A stretch of DNA of 37,527 nt from Gemmatimonadota bacterium (GCA_022360695.1 JAKSCH010000050.1:1-37527); one strand, 5' to 3'; shown: positions 8,662 to 17,173, counted from the first letter of the stretch. The notes: generated by a model from the sequence alone, not told the origin. Made by a program: numbers and translations.

Positions 8662-8721
8662 GCGCACGGACCGAAACGTGGGGAACGGTCGCTGTCGACC
8701 GAGGCCAGGAAGCTTGAGACT

Positions 8722-10485
8722 ATGAACAGGACAAATTTGGTAATACGTGCGCTCGACGAGCTACGGAAGCCGCTCAGGGACGAGCGGGGCGGTGCGATCA
8801 TCATGGCGATTCTCGTCTCGATGGTCGTACTCGGAGCGGGCGCCCTCGCCCTGACCGTGTCGCGAAACGACATGAGGATCACGGCGAATCACAACCGTGG
8901 CGTGCTCGCCAAGTACCATGCGGAATCACAACTCCAGCGCTCGATCGGTCTCCAGAACGATCTGACGCAATCGCCGCGCTGGCTTCGCGATGGCGCGAAC
9001 TACGCGTACCGGGCTACAGGCGTCGGAGACACGTCCCGAACGGTTCCACAAACCGCCAACGCACCGTTCGCGGGTGGAACCGCATCCGATGGGACGGTCG
9101 AGATCCGTGTGATCGACAAGGATCCGGTCACCGAGACGGCGCCGTACACGATCCAGGCGCGGTCACAGCTCGCGGACGGTAGCTCGGCCACGTATCAAGC
9201 CGTGGTGGACGTCCTGAGTCTCTTGGATTTCGCCGTGTTCTCGGATAGCGACATCAACGTCGGTGGAAATATCACCATCTCGGGTCGCATGTACGCCGGC
9301 GATGACATCACGCTATGGGGGACGAACGCGAACTTCCTCCAGCGCGTCGAATACGTGGACCAGCTCAATAATCCGTGGAACGGGACCTTCTTCCAGGGGA
9401 GCGAGCAGGTCGAGCCACTGCCGTCGATCTCCGCGTTGACGAACCTCGACTTCTTCGAGAACGCCTCGAAGAACGCCGGGGTATGTACGTCCGGCATCGG
9501 GATCTACATCGGCGACGACAACCCGGTCGCCGCGGCGCAGACGGCCGCGCTTTTCACCGCCTACGAGGGGAGCAGCCCGGCGAACAGCGCGAGCTGGGGC
9601 GCGAACCAGGCCGCTTGCCGCACCGGCACGCCGTGCTACGCGCTCGACATGACGTTGTTCGACTTCTCGGCCACGCCGATCACGTATGGTGGCAACGTCG
9701 TCGTCGACTTCAGCGGCAACCCGATCACCAACTTCAACGGGGTGATCTGGGCGGATGACGAGATCCACGTCTGGGGGCACCTCGGTGGACGCTCGATCGA
9801 GGAGAACACCGTCACCGACACCGAGGGCTATATCAACCCGCCGTTCGCTTGGCCGAACGTCTACAGCAACAATCGCCTCGACCCGGGTGAGGATGGAAAC
9901 AACGGCGGCATCGTCAACGGGATATTGGACCCGGGCAATCGCGGTGCGAACCTCGGAATCTACACCGATTCTATGATGGTGATCGACCACAACATCTGGG
10001 CGGGGACCGACGTGAACGGCGAGCCCGTCCGAATGGCGTTGGTTGCCCGCCAAAACGTCCGTATCGACGCGTACTCCCCGCTGATCATGGTGGTCGAGGC
10101 CGCGACGCTGTCGGTGACCGCTCGTTGGGATCCGCAAGGATCGCACAGCGACCACCAGCCGAACCACTGGACGAACGTCAACGGCGATCAGCCGCCCAAC
10201 ACGTACCAGTGGGACCTCGACTACGACGGCGTCATCGAGACGAACAACGGGTACGGTTGGGCCGACCGCGACGAGACCGATGTGTACTGGGCTGCGGGTC
10301 TGCTCAACCTGGGGAACCTCGTCTCGGCCACGAACCCCGTCTCCGGGCACTGGGCGAGCATGGGTCACCCGCGATTCTACACGTACGACACGCAGCTCCA
10401 GACGGCCGAGATCCCGTGCTACCCGACGTTGCCCAACTACGGGATCGTACCGGGGTCCTTCACCGAAGTGCTGAACGCCCCGTGA
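8722..10485 (+). CDS. Large PilX-like protein with long C-terminal domain
   Basis: Protein of 587 aa from ATG 8722. The N-terminus (DERGGAIIMAILVSMVVLG, then RNDMRITANHNRG and AKYHAESQ) matches PilX N-terminal domains, with a single membrane helix but no Glu at mature position 5. Classical PilX is under 200 aa, so about 430 residues are extra. This part starts with FAVFSDSDINVGGNITISG and GRMYAGDDITLWG, like the start of a beta-helix or strand-rich surface domain. It includes Ca2+-loop-like motifs DPGEDGNNGG (387-396) and DLDYDGVIE (about 498-506), and several Cys. It lies last among the set-1 pilins. It may carry adhesive tip functions that PilY1 has elsewhere; no PilY1 is seen in the window. 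That role is inference. Confidence 0.7.
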   Translation: MNRTNLVIRALDELRKPLRDERGGAIIMAILVSMVVLGAGALALTVSRNDMRITANHNRGVLAKYHAESQLQRSIGLQNDLTQSPRWLRDGANYAYRATGVGDTSRTVPQTANAPFAGGTASDGTVEIRVIDKDPVTETAPYTIQARSQLADGSSATYQAVVDVLSLLDFAVFSDSDINVGGNITISGRMYAGDDITLWGTNANFLQRVEYVDQLNNPWNGTFFQGSEQVEPLPSISALTNLDFFENASKNAGVCTSGIGIYIGDDNPVAAAQTAALFTAYEGSSPANSASWGANQAACRTGTPCYALDMTLFDFSATPITYGGNVVVDFSGNPITNFNGVIWADDEIHVWGHLGGRSIEENTVTDTEGYINPPFAWPNVYSNNRLDPGEDGNNGGIVNGILDPGNRGANLGIYTDSMMVIDHNIWAGTDVNGEPVRMALVARQNVRIDAYSPLIMVVEAATLSVTARWDPQGSHSDHQPNHWTNVNGDQPPNTYQWDLDYDGVIETNNGYGWADRDETDVYWAAGLLNLGNLVSATNPVSGHWASMGHPRFYTYDTQLQTAEIPCYPTLPNYGIVPGSFTEVLNAP

Positions 10486-10835
10486 TGGACGCGGACGACG
10501 TCCAGCTCGATCCCGTCGCCGAGACGCCGGTTCGCGATGAGTCGCCCCTTCTGAAAGGGGCGATCATCGCGTCTCTGTTGGCCTTCGTGGCGATCATCTG
10601 GTTCGCGCCCCGCGGAGGCGACGCGAGCCCGCCGCCGGGCTCGCTCGCTGATCCGCACGGAGCACCCGCCGACCCGGCGTCGGATACGGCGTACTCGGGA
10701 TACAGAGGGCCCGGCCCTCGCTTCGCCGAGCCACGGACGCCGCCTCTGAGCCCATACGAGGAAGCCCAGCGGTGGGCGGAAGGTGAGGAGGATGAGACGC
10801 CTCCGACGGACGCCGAGGCGCCGCCGACCCTCTGA
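10485..10835 (+). CDS. Small single-pass membrane protein, function unknown
   Basis: Protein of 116 aa from ATG 10485, overlapping the PilX-like stop by one base (TGATG), which implies coupled translation. It has an acidic N-terminus (MDADDVQLDPVAE), one hydrophobic helix at about residues 24-42 (GAIIASLLAFVAIIWF), then a Pro-, Ala- and Glu-rich tail ending EDETPPTDAEAPPTL that looks disordered. I do not recognise a family. It might be a bitopic assembly factor for the minor pilins, but nothing beyond position supports this. An inverted-repeat element begins 52 nt downstream. Confidence 0.6.
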   Translation: MDADDVQLDPVAETPVRDESPLLKGAIIASLLAFVAIIWFAPRGGDASPPPGSLADPHGAPADPASDTAYSGYRGPGPRFAEPRTPPLSPYEEAQRWAEGEEDETPPTDAEAPPTL

Positions 10836-10887
10836 TCTCCATACGCCACGCCCTCGTCGTTTGCCTGGCGTCGGCGGGGCGGTGTAT

Positions 10888-11054
10888 CTAGTGGGGTGCA
10901 TCAAACGTCCCTTGCCATTCGAGCGGCGATGCATCCCGCTCGCCGGCGTTGCTCGATCTCGACGTAGCTATGGCTACGCCTTCGTTCTCGCGCCTTGGCG
11001 AGCGGGCGCCTCTCCACTCTCGGTGGTCAAGGGACGTTTGATGTACCACACTAG
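10888..11054 (+). repeat. Large nested inverted-repeat element (copy 1)
   Basis: A 167-nt element with 27-bp outer arms (10888-10914 and 11028-11054) that pair with one mismatch and one wobble. Inside lies a perfect 10-bp stem (CCCGCTCGCC 10935-10944 with GGCGAGCGGG 10997-11006), and at the apex CGTAGC-TATG-GCTACG (10963-10978). Both ends are CTAG, which could be a 4-bp target duplication or simply the arm ends. The core from 10947 to 10999 matches the other copies. No open frame of credible size lies inside. It looks like a non-autonomous mobile element or structured RNA. The next gene starts 6 nt downstream. Confidence 0.8.
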
Positions 11055-11060
11055 GTGGGC

Positions 11061-11495
11061 ATGACCGGGCCCATCCCCGACCTTTCGGGCACCCTGCAGG
11101 AGCGCCTGCCCGTCCTCGAGACGCGGCTCGGTCGACCGGTAGCCGATCGGACGTCGGGCGCGGATCGGTGGATCCTGTACGAGGGGGACGGTTGGTCGCT
11201 GCGGCTACGCGCCCGCGCTTCGCGAGAAGGGGAAGACGCACGCGTCCGCTCGTGGACCGTGACCTTTGACGAGGGGTTCGAAACGCTCTCTCAGGCGTGT
11301 ACCGCGCTCGGTCTTCCCGCCGTCGTGGCGGAAGAGGTGGCCCGAGGGGATCACGCGTCGCTGCGGGCGCCGCTCTCGAGCGACGCCCGTGGGGCCGTCT
11401 GCTCGTTGACCGCCCTACGACGGGACGGACGGGTTCGATCGGTGACGGTCTTCGACGAGGCACCCGACTGGGGGCCCGAGGACACGAGCTCATGA
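11061..11495 (+). CDS. Uncharacterised small soluble protein coupled to PilS
   Basis: Protein of 144 aa from ATG 11061; AGGTGG just upstream may be its ribosome-binding site, and GTG 11055 is an alternative. There is no signal peptide or membrane helix. The composition is mixed alpha/beta, with short strands such as RWILYEGDGWSLRLRA and RVRSWTVTFDEGFETL and a closing strand VRSVTVFDEAPDWG. I recognise no family. Its stop overlaps the pilS start (ATGA), so the two are almost certainly co-translated. This suggests a link to the PilS-PilR pathway or simple operon membership. The repeat element ends right before its start, so its original promoter region may be displaced. Confidence 0.65.
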   Translation: MTGPIPDLSGTLQERLPVLETRLGRPVADRTSGADRWILYEGDGWSLRLRARASREGEDARVRSWTVTFDEGFETLSQACTALGLPAVVAEEVARGDHASLRAPLSSDARGAVCSLTALRRDGRVRSVTVFDEAPDWGPEDTSS

Positions 11496-13297
11496 CGTCG
11501 GAAGACCTTCGCGACGGGGGCGCCCGCACAGAGCCGCAGCGGGTTCTCTATTGGATCTACGCGAGCCGACTCACCGTCGCGGCGTCGATCTACGGCGTGG
11601 CGCTGTTCGTCGGCGAGGAGCCGCTGTTGCCAGGCGTGCTTTCGGCCTTCGACGTGCGCCCGCTCGCGCTCACGATGCTCCTCATCATCGTCCTGCTCAC
11701 CGCCCTCTCGTATTGGTGGAGCCATCGCCAACGGGTTCGGGCGTCGCCGCGGTTCTTCTACGCCCAGGCCACGCTCGACGTGTTGCTGGTGAGCGGAATC
11801 ATCGTATTGACGGGTGGAAGCGAGAGCGTCCTCCCACCGCTCCTGTACATCGCGCTCGTCTCGGGCTATGCGCTGATCCTGACCGTGTCGGCGGGGGTGC
11901 TGATCGCCGTGCTCACCGGCGCGTGCTACCTCGGTGTCGTCGCCCTCGCGTACCCGGATCAGTTCGGGCTCGGCGTCCTCCTCCAGACCGGGATCTTCAC
12001 GGTCGTGGCCCTCGTCAGCGGGTTCGTCGGCGGCCGCCTTCGTCAGGTCGACGATCGGTTGAGCAGTCTGGAAGGCGAGCTCCACCGCCTCCGGTTCGGT
12101 ACGTCCGACATCCTGCGGACGATCGAAGCCGCGGTCATCACGGTCGACGAGGAGCAGCGCGTGGTCTATCTGAACCCCGCCGCGGGGAGCCTGTTCGATC
12201 TCAACGCGGACGAGTGGATCGGCAAACCGGTCGACGACGCCTTCGGAGAGCGCGCTCCCGGGATCCTCGACTCGTTGCGAGATACGCTGGAGCTGCGAGA
12301 GCCGGTGCGAGCGCGCGACATCGAAGTCGATTCGCCGGAGCACGGAACGATTCCGTTCTCGGTGTCTTCCGCGCTGCTTCAGCGCGAGGGAGCCCCGACG
12401 CTGGCGACCATCGTGCTCCAGGACCTTCGCATGGCGCGGCAGCTCGAGGAGCTCCATCTCCGAGCCACACGGCTCGGCGTGGTCGCCGAGTTGTCCGCCT
12501 CGCTGGCGCACGAGATCAAGAACCCGCTGGCGTCCATCCGTAGCGCGATCGAGCAGATCGCGGATCCGTCCGCCGATGCCGGAGATCGGCGCACCCTATC
12601 GCAGCTCGTGGTGCGCGAGACCGATCGCTTGTCGCGACTGCTCGGGGAGTTCAACGACTTCGCGCGGGTCGACGTAGCCGAACGCAAACCGATCGATCTC
12701 GACCAGTTGATCCGCGACGCGGTGGCGATGGTGGCACAAAGCCCGGAAGCACGCGACCGCGCGACGTTCGATATCGAGGTGGCTTCCGGGCTTGACGATC
12801 TCTGGGGAGATCCGGACCTTGTCCACAGGACGCTGGCGAACCTGTTGCTCAACGCGGTTCAGGTCAGCGATCCGAACGGAACCGTCACCGTCCGCGTGAT
12901 CGCGGATGCGCTGCGCTCGGGGTACACGCCGGCAGGCATGAGCTCGGGCGTGCCGGTGCGGGTTCGGGTCATCGACGACGGGCCGGGGATCGACCCCGAG
13001 GACGTCGCGCGTGTGTTCGACCCGTTCTATACGCGACGGCAAGGGGGGAGTGGGATGGGGTTGGCGATTGCGCATCGCGCCGTTCAGGCACACGGCGGAG
13101 CTCTGCTGGTGAGCTCGACGCCGGGTCAGGGTGCCACCTTCGCGATGATCCTACCCCGCCGCGAGCCTTCTGCTCGGCAGGCGTTCGACGAGCTGGCCGG
13201 GGACGAGCCTCTATCCGATCGGCTCGGCCTCACGGATTCGGAACGAACTTCGGAGGCATCCGCCACCCTCGACGGGTTCGCGGATCGACTGGGATGA
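11492..13297 (+). CDS. pilS: Sensor histidine kinase PilS
   Basis: Protein of 601 aa. ATG at 11492 overlaps the previous stop. The N-terminal part (about 20-185) has six hydrophobic segments, as in PilS, whose membrane helices sense PilA abundance in Pseudomonas. A PAS domain follows (about 205-325, including ILRTIEAAVITVDEEQRVVY and YLNPAAGSLFDL). The HisKA motif ASLAHEIKNPLASI places the phosphoacceptor at about H340. The ATP-binding domain has an N box (NLLLNAVQVSDP), a G1 box (DDGPGIDPEDVARVFDPFYT) and a G2 box (GGSGMGLAIAHR). The C-terminal 50 residues are a low-complexity acidic tail. PilR lies 54 nt downstream, so the two form a two-component system. Confidence 0.85.
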   Translation: MTSEDLRDGGARTEPQRVLYWIYASRLTVAASIYGVALFVGEEPLLPGVLSAFDVRPLALTMLLIIVLLTALSYWWSHRQRVRASPRFFYAQATLDVLLVSGIIVLTGGSESVLPPLLYIALVSGYALILTVSAGVLIAVLTGACYLGVVALAYPDQFGLGVLLQTGIFTVVALVSGFVGGRLRQVDDRLSSLEGELHRLRFGTSDILRTIEAAVITVDEEQRVVYLNPAAGSLFDLNADEWIGKPVDDAFGERAPGILDSLRDTLELREPVRARDIEVDSPEHGTIPFSVSSALLQREGAPTLATIVLQDLRMARQLEELHLRATRLGVVAELSASLAHEIKNPLASIRSAIEQIADPSADAGDRRTLSQLVVRETDRLSRLLGEFNDFARVDVAERKPIDLDQLIRDAVAMVAQSPEARDRATFDIEVASGLDDLWGDPDLVHRTLANLLLNAVQVSDPNGTVTVRVIADALRSGYTPAGMSSGVPVRVRVIDDGPGIDPEDVARVFDPFYTRRQGGSGMGLAIAHRAVQAHGGALLVSSTPGQGATFAMILPRREPSARQAFDELAGDEPLSDRLGLTDSERTSEASATLDGFADRLG

Positions 13298-13351
13298 CGA
13301 CAGCCGCGCGCGTCGGCGGACGCGCTGCGCGCTAGGGGGAGGAGTGGATTC

Positions 13352-14719
13352 ATGAGCGACCGGCCCAAAGTCCTGCTCATCGACGACGAGCAGAGCATCA
13401 TCGAAACATTGAGCATTCTCCTCAAGAAAGAGGGATTCGAAGTGCTGTCGGCTCTTTCAGGCACCGAGGGGCTCGAGCGCTTCGGAGAGACGCAGCCCGA
13501 CCTGGTGCTCACCGACGTTCGCATGCCCAAGGTCAGCGGTGTCGATGTGCTGGAAGCGATCCGTGAGCGAGACCCGACGACACCGGTCGTCTTGATGACG
13601 GCGCAGGCCTCGCTGCAATCGGCGATCCAAGCCGTGAACCTCGGCGCGACACACTACGTCCAGAAGCCGTTCTCGAACGACGAGCTCGTCACGATCCTTC
13701 GCCGCTCCCTCGACATCGGGCGGGTCGAGCGAGAGAACGTGAAGCTCAAGAAGGAAATTCGAAAAACACGCTCGCGAGAGATGGTCAGCCCGATCGGCGC
13801 GAGCCCCGAGTTCCGAAAAGCGCTCGAGCTGGCGGAGTCGGTCGCGAGCAGCGACTCGACGATTCTGATCCGCGGCGCGAGCGGATCCGGCAAGGAAGTC
13901 TTCGCTCGCTACATTCACGAGCTTTCCGAGCGTTCCGATCAACACTTCCTCTCGCTCAACTGCGCGGCGCTTCCCGAGGGGCTCCTCGAGTCCGAGCTGT
14001 TCGGTCACGTGAAGGGGTCGTTCACGGGTGCCGTTCGCGACAAGGAAGGCCTGTTCGTCGCGGCGTCGGGCGGCAGCTTCTTCCTGGACGAAGTGGGCGA
14101 GATGGTGCCGTCGACACAGGTGAAGCTTCTGCGCGTCCTCCAGCAGCGCGAGGTGATCCCGGTCGGCTCGACGAAGCCCGTGCAGGTCGACGTGCGACTG
14201 ATCGCCGCGACGAACCGCGACCTCGAGCGCGATATCGAACAAGGACGATTCCGGAGCGACCTCTACTACCGCTTGAACGTGATCTCGGTCGAGCTCCCTC
14301 CGCTTCGCGCACGGCTCGATGATATCCCGTTGCTAGCCGAGCACTTCTTGAAGCGGGAAGCGGAGCGAGTGGGGGAGAAGCCGCGCAAGCTCTCGGACGA
14401 GGTCATCAAGATTCTCCAGGAGTACCAGTGGCCGGGAAACGTCCGCGAGCTCGAGAACGTGATCGAGCGAGCGCTCGTCCTGGGTAACGGACCGACGATT
14501 CGCGAGGACGCGTTGCCGCCTCGGCTGAGGGAACAGCCGGTACAGCCTCTGATCCAGGATGCACCCCCGGCGAACCCGACGTTGGAGGTCATCGAACGCG
14601 CGTATATCGAGCACGTCTTGCGAGCCGAGAACAGCAACAAGAGTCGAGCGGCCGAGGTGCTCGGAATCGATCCGAGCACGCTATATCGCAAGATCAAGAG
14701 GTATCAACTGGACATCTGA
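13352..14719 (+). CDS. pilR: Sigma-54-dependent response regulator PilR
   Basis: Protein of 455 aa from ATG 13352 behind a strong GGGGGAGGAG ribosome-binding site. It has a receiver domain with the acidic pair in VLLIDDEQS, phosphoacceptor D55 in VLTDVRMPK and the conserved Lys in YVQKPFSND. An AAA+ domain (about 145-380) has Walker A GASGSGKEV. Its sigma-54 contact loop is GSFTGA (222-227) rather than GAFTGA. The C-terminal Fis-type helix-turn-helix (NKSRAAEVLGIDPSTLYRKI) binds DNA. PilR activates pilA transcription by RNA polymerase-sigma-54. The gene lies between pilS and pilA, and a sigma-54 promoter match precedes pilA, which makes this role very likely. Confidence 0.9.
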   Translation: MSDRPKVLLIDDEQSIIETLSILLKKEGFEVLSALSGTEGLERFGETQPDLVLTDVRMPKVSGVDVLEAIRERDPTTPVVLMTAQASLQSAIQAVNLGATHYVQKPFSNDELVTILRRSLDIGRVERENVKLKKEIRKTRSREMVSPIGASPEFRKALELAESVASSDSTILIRGASGSGKEVFARYIHELSERSDQHFLSLNCAALPEGLLESELFGHVKGSFTGAVRDKEGLFVAASGGSFFLDEVGEMVPSTQVKLLRVLQQREVIPVGSTKPVQVDVRLIAATNRDLERDIEQGRFRSDLYYRLNVISVELPPLRARLDDIPLLAEHFLKREAERVGEKPRKLSDEVIKILQEYQWPGNVRELENVIERALVLGNGPTIREDALPPRLREQPVQPLIQDAPPANPTLEVIERAYIEHVLRAENSNKSRAAEVLGIDPSTLYRKIKRYQLDI

Positions 14720-14720
14720 A

Positions 14721-14760
14721 AGGGCCAGAAGGCCCCGTAACACGGGGCGATTCGGGCCTT
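14721..14760 (+). other. Mutually exclusive hairpins after pilR
   Basis: GGGCC (14722-14726) can pair with GGCCC (14731-14735) around AGAA. Alternatively AAGGCCC (14729-14735) can pair with GGGCCTT (14754-14760). A third option is CCCCG-TAACA-CGGGG. No U tract follows, so this is at best a weak or factor-dependent end for pilSR. It lies upstream of the predicted pilA promoter, in a 278-nt gap. Confidence 0.3.
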
Positions 14761-14883
14761 GGCAGACGCGAAGTCGGGTCGTGCATCCTGCAAGGTGAGC
14801 GAAAGGCCACCGGGGGCCGGAAGGGCTCCCATCTCCACCCCAATCTCCCGCTTTCAAAGCACTTAACCCTGGACGGTCGGTAA

Positions 14884-14898
14884 GGGCACAGGGCCTGC
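14884..14898 (+). promoter_or_regulatory. Sigma-54 (-24/-12) promoter of pilA
   Basis: GGGCAC-AGGGC-CTGC (14884-14898) matches the consensus TGGCAC-N5-TTGC. The invariant GG (14885-14886) and GC (14897-14898) are separated by exactly 10 nt. The start of transcription would be near 14910, giving a pilA leader of about 88 nt. PilR, a sigma-54 activator, is encoded immediately upstream, as in Pseudomonas. Confidence 0.6.
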
Positions 14899-14997
14899 CC
14901 AACCAGCCCCGTGCGTGAGGCGGAGTCCACCAAATCGGCGGCTCCGATGCTCGGAAAGATCGCCCCGGGTATCAACCAATTGTAAAGCGAGGGACAG

Positions 14998-15408
14998 ATG
15001 CGCAACGAGAAAGGTTTCACGCTGATCGAGCTGCTGATTGTCGTCGTGATCATCGGCATTCTTGCCGCGATCGCGATTCCGCAGTTCGCGAGCACGAAGG
15101 AGAAGGCGTTCGACGCCGGCGCGAAGAGCGATCTTCGTAATCTGATGACGGCCGAAGAGGCCTACTTCTCCGATTTCCAGGCCTACACCGCCAGCTCGGT
15201 TTCGGGCGGTGGCACGGCGGACTTGGATGGTGACGGTAACGCGGACTTCCAGGCTAGCCAGAGCATCTCGCTCACGGCGACCGCCTACACGGACGGTTAC
15301 CAGATTACGGCGCAGCACGCGAGCTCCAACAAGATGTGGTGCGTCAACTCGTCGGCTTCCGAGGCGTCGGGTGCCGTCGGTCAAATCGTCCAGGCAACGA
15401 GCTGCTGA
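14998..15408 (+). CDS. pilA: Major type IV pilin PilA
   Basis: Prepilin of 136 aa from ATG 14998 after GAGGGAC. The very short leader MRNEKG is cleaved by PilD before FTLIE; the methylated Phe and the Glu at mature position 5 are present, followed by the classical helix LLIVVVIIGILAAIAIPQF. The globular domain is small. Two cysteines near the end (C115 and C136) could close the D-region loop. Residues 75-84 (DLDGDGNADF) form a Ca2+-binding-like loop not typical of classical pilins. The gene stands alone between a sigma-54 promoter and a strong terminator, as expected for the abundant fibre subunit. Confidence 0.93.
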   Translation: MRNEKGFTLIELLIVVVIIGILAAIAIPQFASTKEKAFDAGAKSDLRNLMTAEEAYFSDFQAYTASSVSGGGTADLDGDGNADFQASQSISLTATAYTDGYQITAQHASSNKMWCVNSSASEASGAVGQIVQATSC

Positions 15409-15445
15409 GGACACTCGACCGAATAGAACAGCCTGCGAGGGCTGT

Positions 15446-15479
15446 AAAGGGCGCGGCGGAACCGCCGCGCCCTTTTTTT
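15446..15479 (+). terminator. Intrinsic terminator of pilA
   Basis: GGGCGCGGCGG (15449-15459) pairs perfectly with CCGCCGCGCCC (15462-15472) around AA, followed by seven T (15473-15479). It lies 38 nt after the pilA stop and should isolate the pilA transcript from the next gene. Confidence 0.95.
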
Positions 15480-15604
15480 GTCTCACCGACAGTCGTTTGG
15501 CCGCATAGCCGGGGAACGGTATCGTGCCCGCGAGGAGATCGAGGCGGTAGGCGCGACGGGCGGTAGGCGCGACGGATCGTCTCGCTCGGAAGGGGGTTCG
15601 GGAG

Positions 15605-17155
15605 GTGGAGAGGAGCAGGGTCGTCCAGCTCGTCCCGGTCGCGATCCTGATCGCGGTCGGTGCGGGGTATCTTTGGGAGATCGCGTCGCTCACGGGCGTC
15701 CCCATCGCCCGCGACGTGCAGATGTTCTTCGTCCCGCAGAAGCGGCTCCTGTGGGAGGCACTTCAGGCGCGGGAGATCCCCCTGTGGACGCCGTTCATCG
15801 GGACGGGCGCGCCGTTCCTGGCGAACATCCAGTCCGGCTTCTTCTATCCACCTCATTGGTTGTACGCCGTCCTCCCGTTCTACGTCGCCTTCGATCTACT
15901 GATCGTCTTCCACGTCGTGCTCGGCGGTCTGTTTGCGTTCGCCCTGTGCCGACGTCTCGGACGCGGGTTGGCCGGCAGCTACGTGGGCGCAGCCACCTGG
16001 ATGTTGGGAGGGTACTTCGCTTCCCTGCTCAATCTGCTCAACGCCCTGCAAGCAGGTGCGTGGGCCCCCGGGGTCGCGTGGGCGGCGCTCGGGACGATGC
16101 AGTCCGTCGCTACATCGGTCGATACATCGAAGGTGGGCGGACTCGGTTCTCCCCGCGGCTCGATCGCTGTCCTCGCAGGGGTCGTCGCCTGCGCCGCGCT
16201 CGCGGGTGAGCCTCAATCCGTGCTGCTCGCGATGGTCTGCGCGGCGATCACCGTCGTCACCTGGTCGATCCGCGAGCACCCGTCGCGAGGAACGCTTCTG
16301 CGGAGCATGGGAGCATACGGCGTCGCGGCGCTCGTCGTGCTCGGTCTCGTCATGGCGCAGGTTCTCCCGACGCTGGAGTTCCTCTCCGACTCCGGCCGAG
16401 GGAGCGGGCTCTCGCTCGAACGAGCCGCGGCCTTCGATATCAAGCCGGTTCGGCTCCTCTACATGTTCGTCCCGACCGATTTCCGGGACCCCGAGTACGA
16501 GTTCGGGCTGCGGTCGATCATCGGCAGCGGAGACCCCTGGCTGTTTTCCATCTACCTCGGGGCGTTGTTCCCGCTTCTCGCGGCCCTCGCGCTGCGTAGC
16601 GACCGAAAGCGCGAGGCTCGGGTTTGGCTCGCCGCCGCCGCCCTCGCGATCCTCGTCGGGCTCGGTGACTCCACGCCGGTCTTCCCTTGGTTGTTCGAGC
16701 ACGTGCCGGGGCTGTCCGCGTTCCGCTTCCCCGAGAAGTACTTCATGATCGCGGCGTTCGCCGCGATGCTCATCGCCGCGTTCGGGGCCGAAGAGGCGAC
16801 ATCCGCCCGCAGGCATCGTGGGGATCGATGGTGGGCGCTCGCGTACGTCGCCGTCCCGTTGGCCGTCCTGGGTTTCATCAACCTCCGCTACGACGCGGTC
16901 CGAGACTGGGCCCTGGCGTTCGGCAACACCAGGATGGCGGAGGACTACGCGTACGCGTTCGGCCTTTGGAGCCAGAACCTGGCGAAGCTGGCGGGCTTCG
17001 CCGCGCTCGCCGTGGGATTGGTTTGGATCTACCGAAAGGGGAGGATCCAGCGTCACTGGTTCGCCATCCTGCTCGGGGCGCTGGTGTCCGGGGATCTGGC
17101 GATCGCGGGCCGGCATCTCAACCCGGTGGTCGATGTCGAGTTCTACGAGACCTAG
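15605..17155 (+). CDS. YfhO-like membrane glycosyltransferase, N-terminal part (ends at in-frame TAG)
   Basis: 516 residues from GTG 15605 with GGGGG about 9 nt upstream. This is the polytopic part of a YfhO-family (GT-C-like) protein. About 11-13 hydrophobic segments are visible, among them VPVAILIAVGAGYLWEIA, LLIVFHVVLGGLFAFALC and ALVVLGLVMAQVLPTLEF. Early motifs VPIARDVQMFFVPQK and GTGAPFLANIQSGFFYPP match the family. The frame stops at TAG (17153-17155) after VDVEFYET but continues in the same frame as PAVFRHVPIDDV, normal family sequence. The true gene is therefore 15605-18136 (844 codons) with one nonsense codon; CAG to TAG is the simplest change. YfhO proteins glycosylate cell-surface polymers. 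Position behind pilA suggests pilin glycosylation, as with TfpO, but this is inference. Confidence 0.75.
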   Translation: MERSRVVQLVPVAILIAVGAGYLWEIASLTGVPIARDVQMFFVPQKRLLWEALQAREIPLWTPFIGTGAPFLANIQSGFFYPPHWLYAVLPFYVAFDLLIVFHVVLGGLFAFALCRRLGRGLAGSYVGAATWMLGGYFASLLNLLNALQAGAWAPGVAWAALGTMQSVATSVDTSKVGGLGSPRGSIAVLAGVVACAALAGEPQSVLLAMVCAAITVVTWSIREHPSRGTLLRSMGAYGVAALVVLGLVMAQVLPTLEFLSDSGRGSGLSLERAAAFDIKPVRLLYMFVPTDFRDPEYEFGLRSIIGSGDPWLFSIYLGALFPLLAALALRSDRKREARVWLAAAALAILVGLGDSTPVFPWLFEHVPGLSAFRFPEKYFMIAAFAAMLIAAFGAEEATSARRHRGDRWWALAYVAVPLAVLGFINLRYDAVRDWALAFGNTRMAEDYAYAFGLWSQNLAKLAGFAALAVGLVWIYRKGRIQRHWFAILLGALVSGDLAIAGRHLNPVVDVEFYET

Positions 17156-17173
17156 CCCGCCGTCTTTCGGCAC

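Noticed and set aside
14765-14830. Possible GEMM riboswitch in the gap before pilA (GCGAAAGGCC, GGGGGCCGG)
   Set aside because: The GGCAAACC and GGGUUGCC blocks are absent, and the region lies upstream of the predicted sigma-54 start site.
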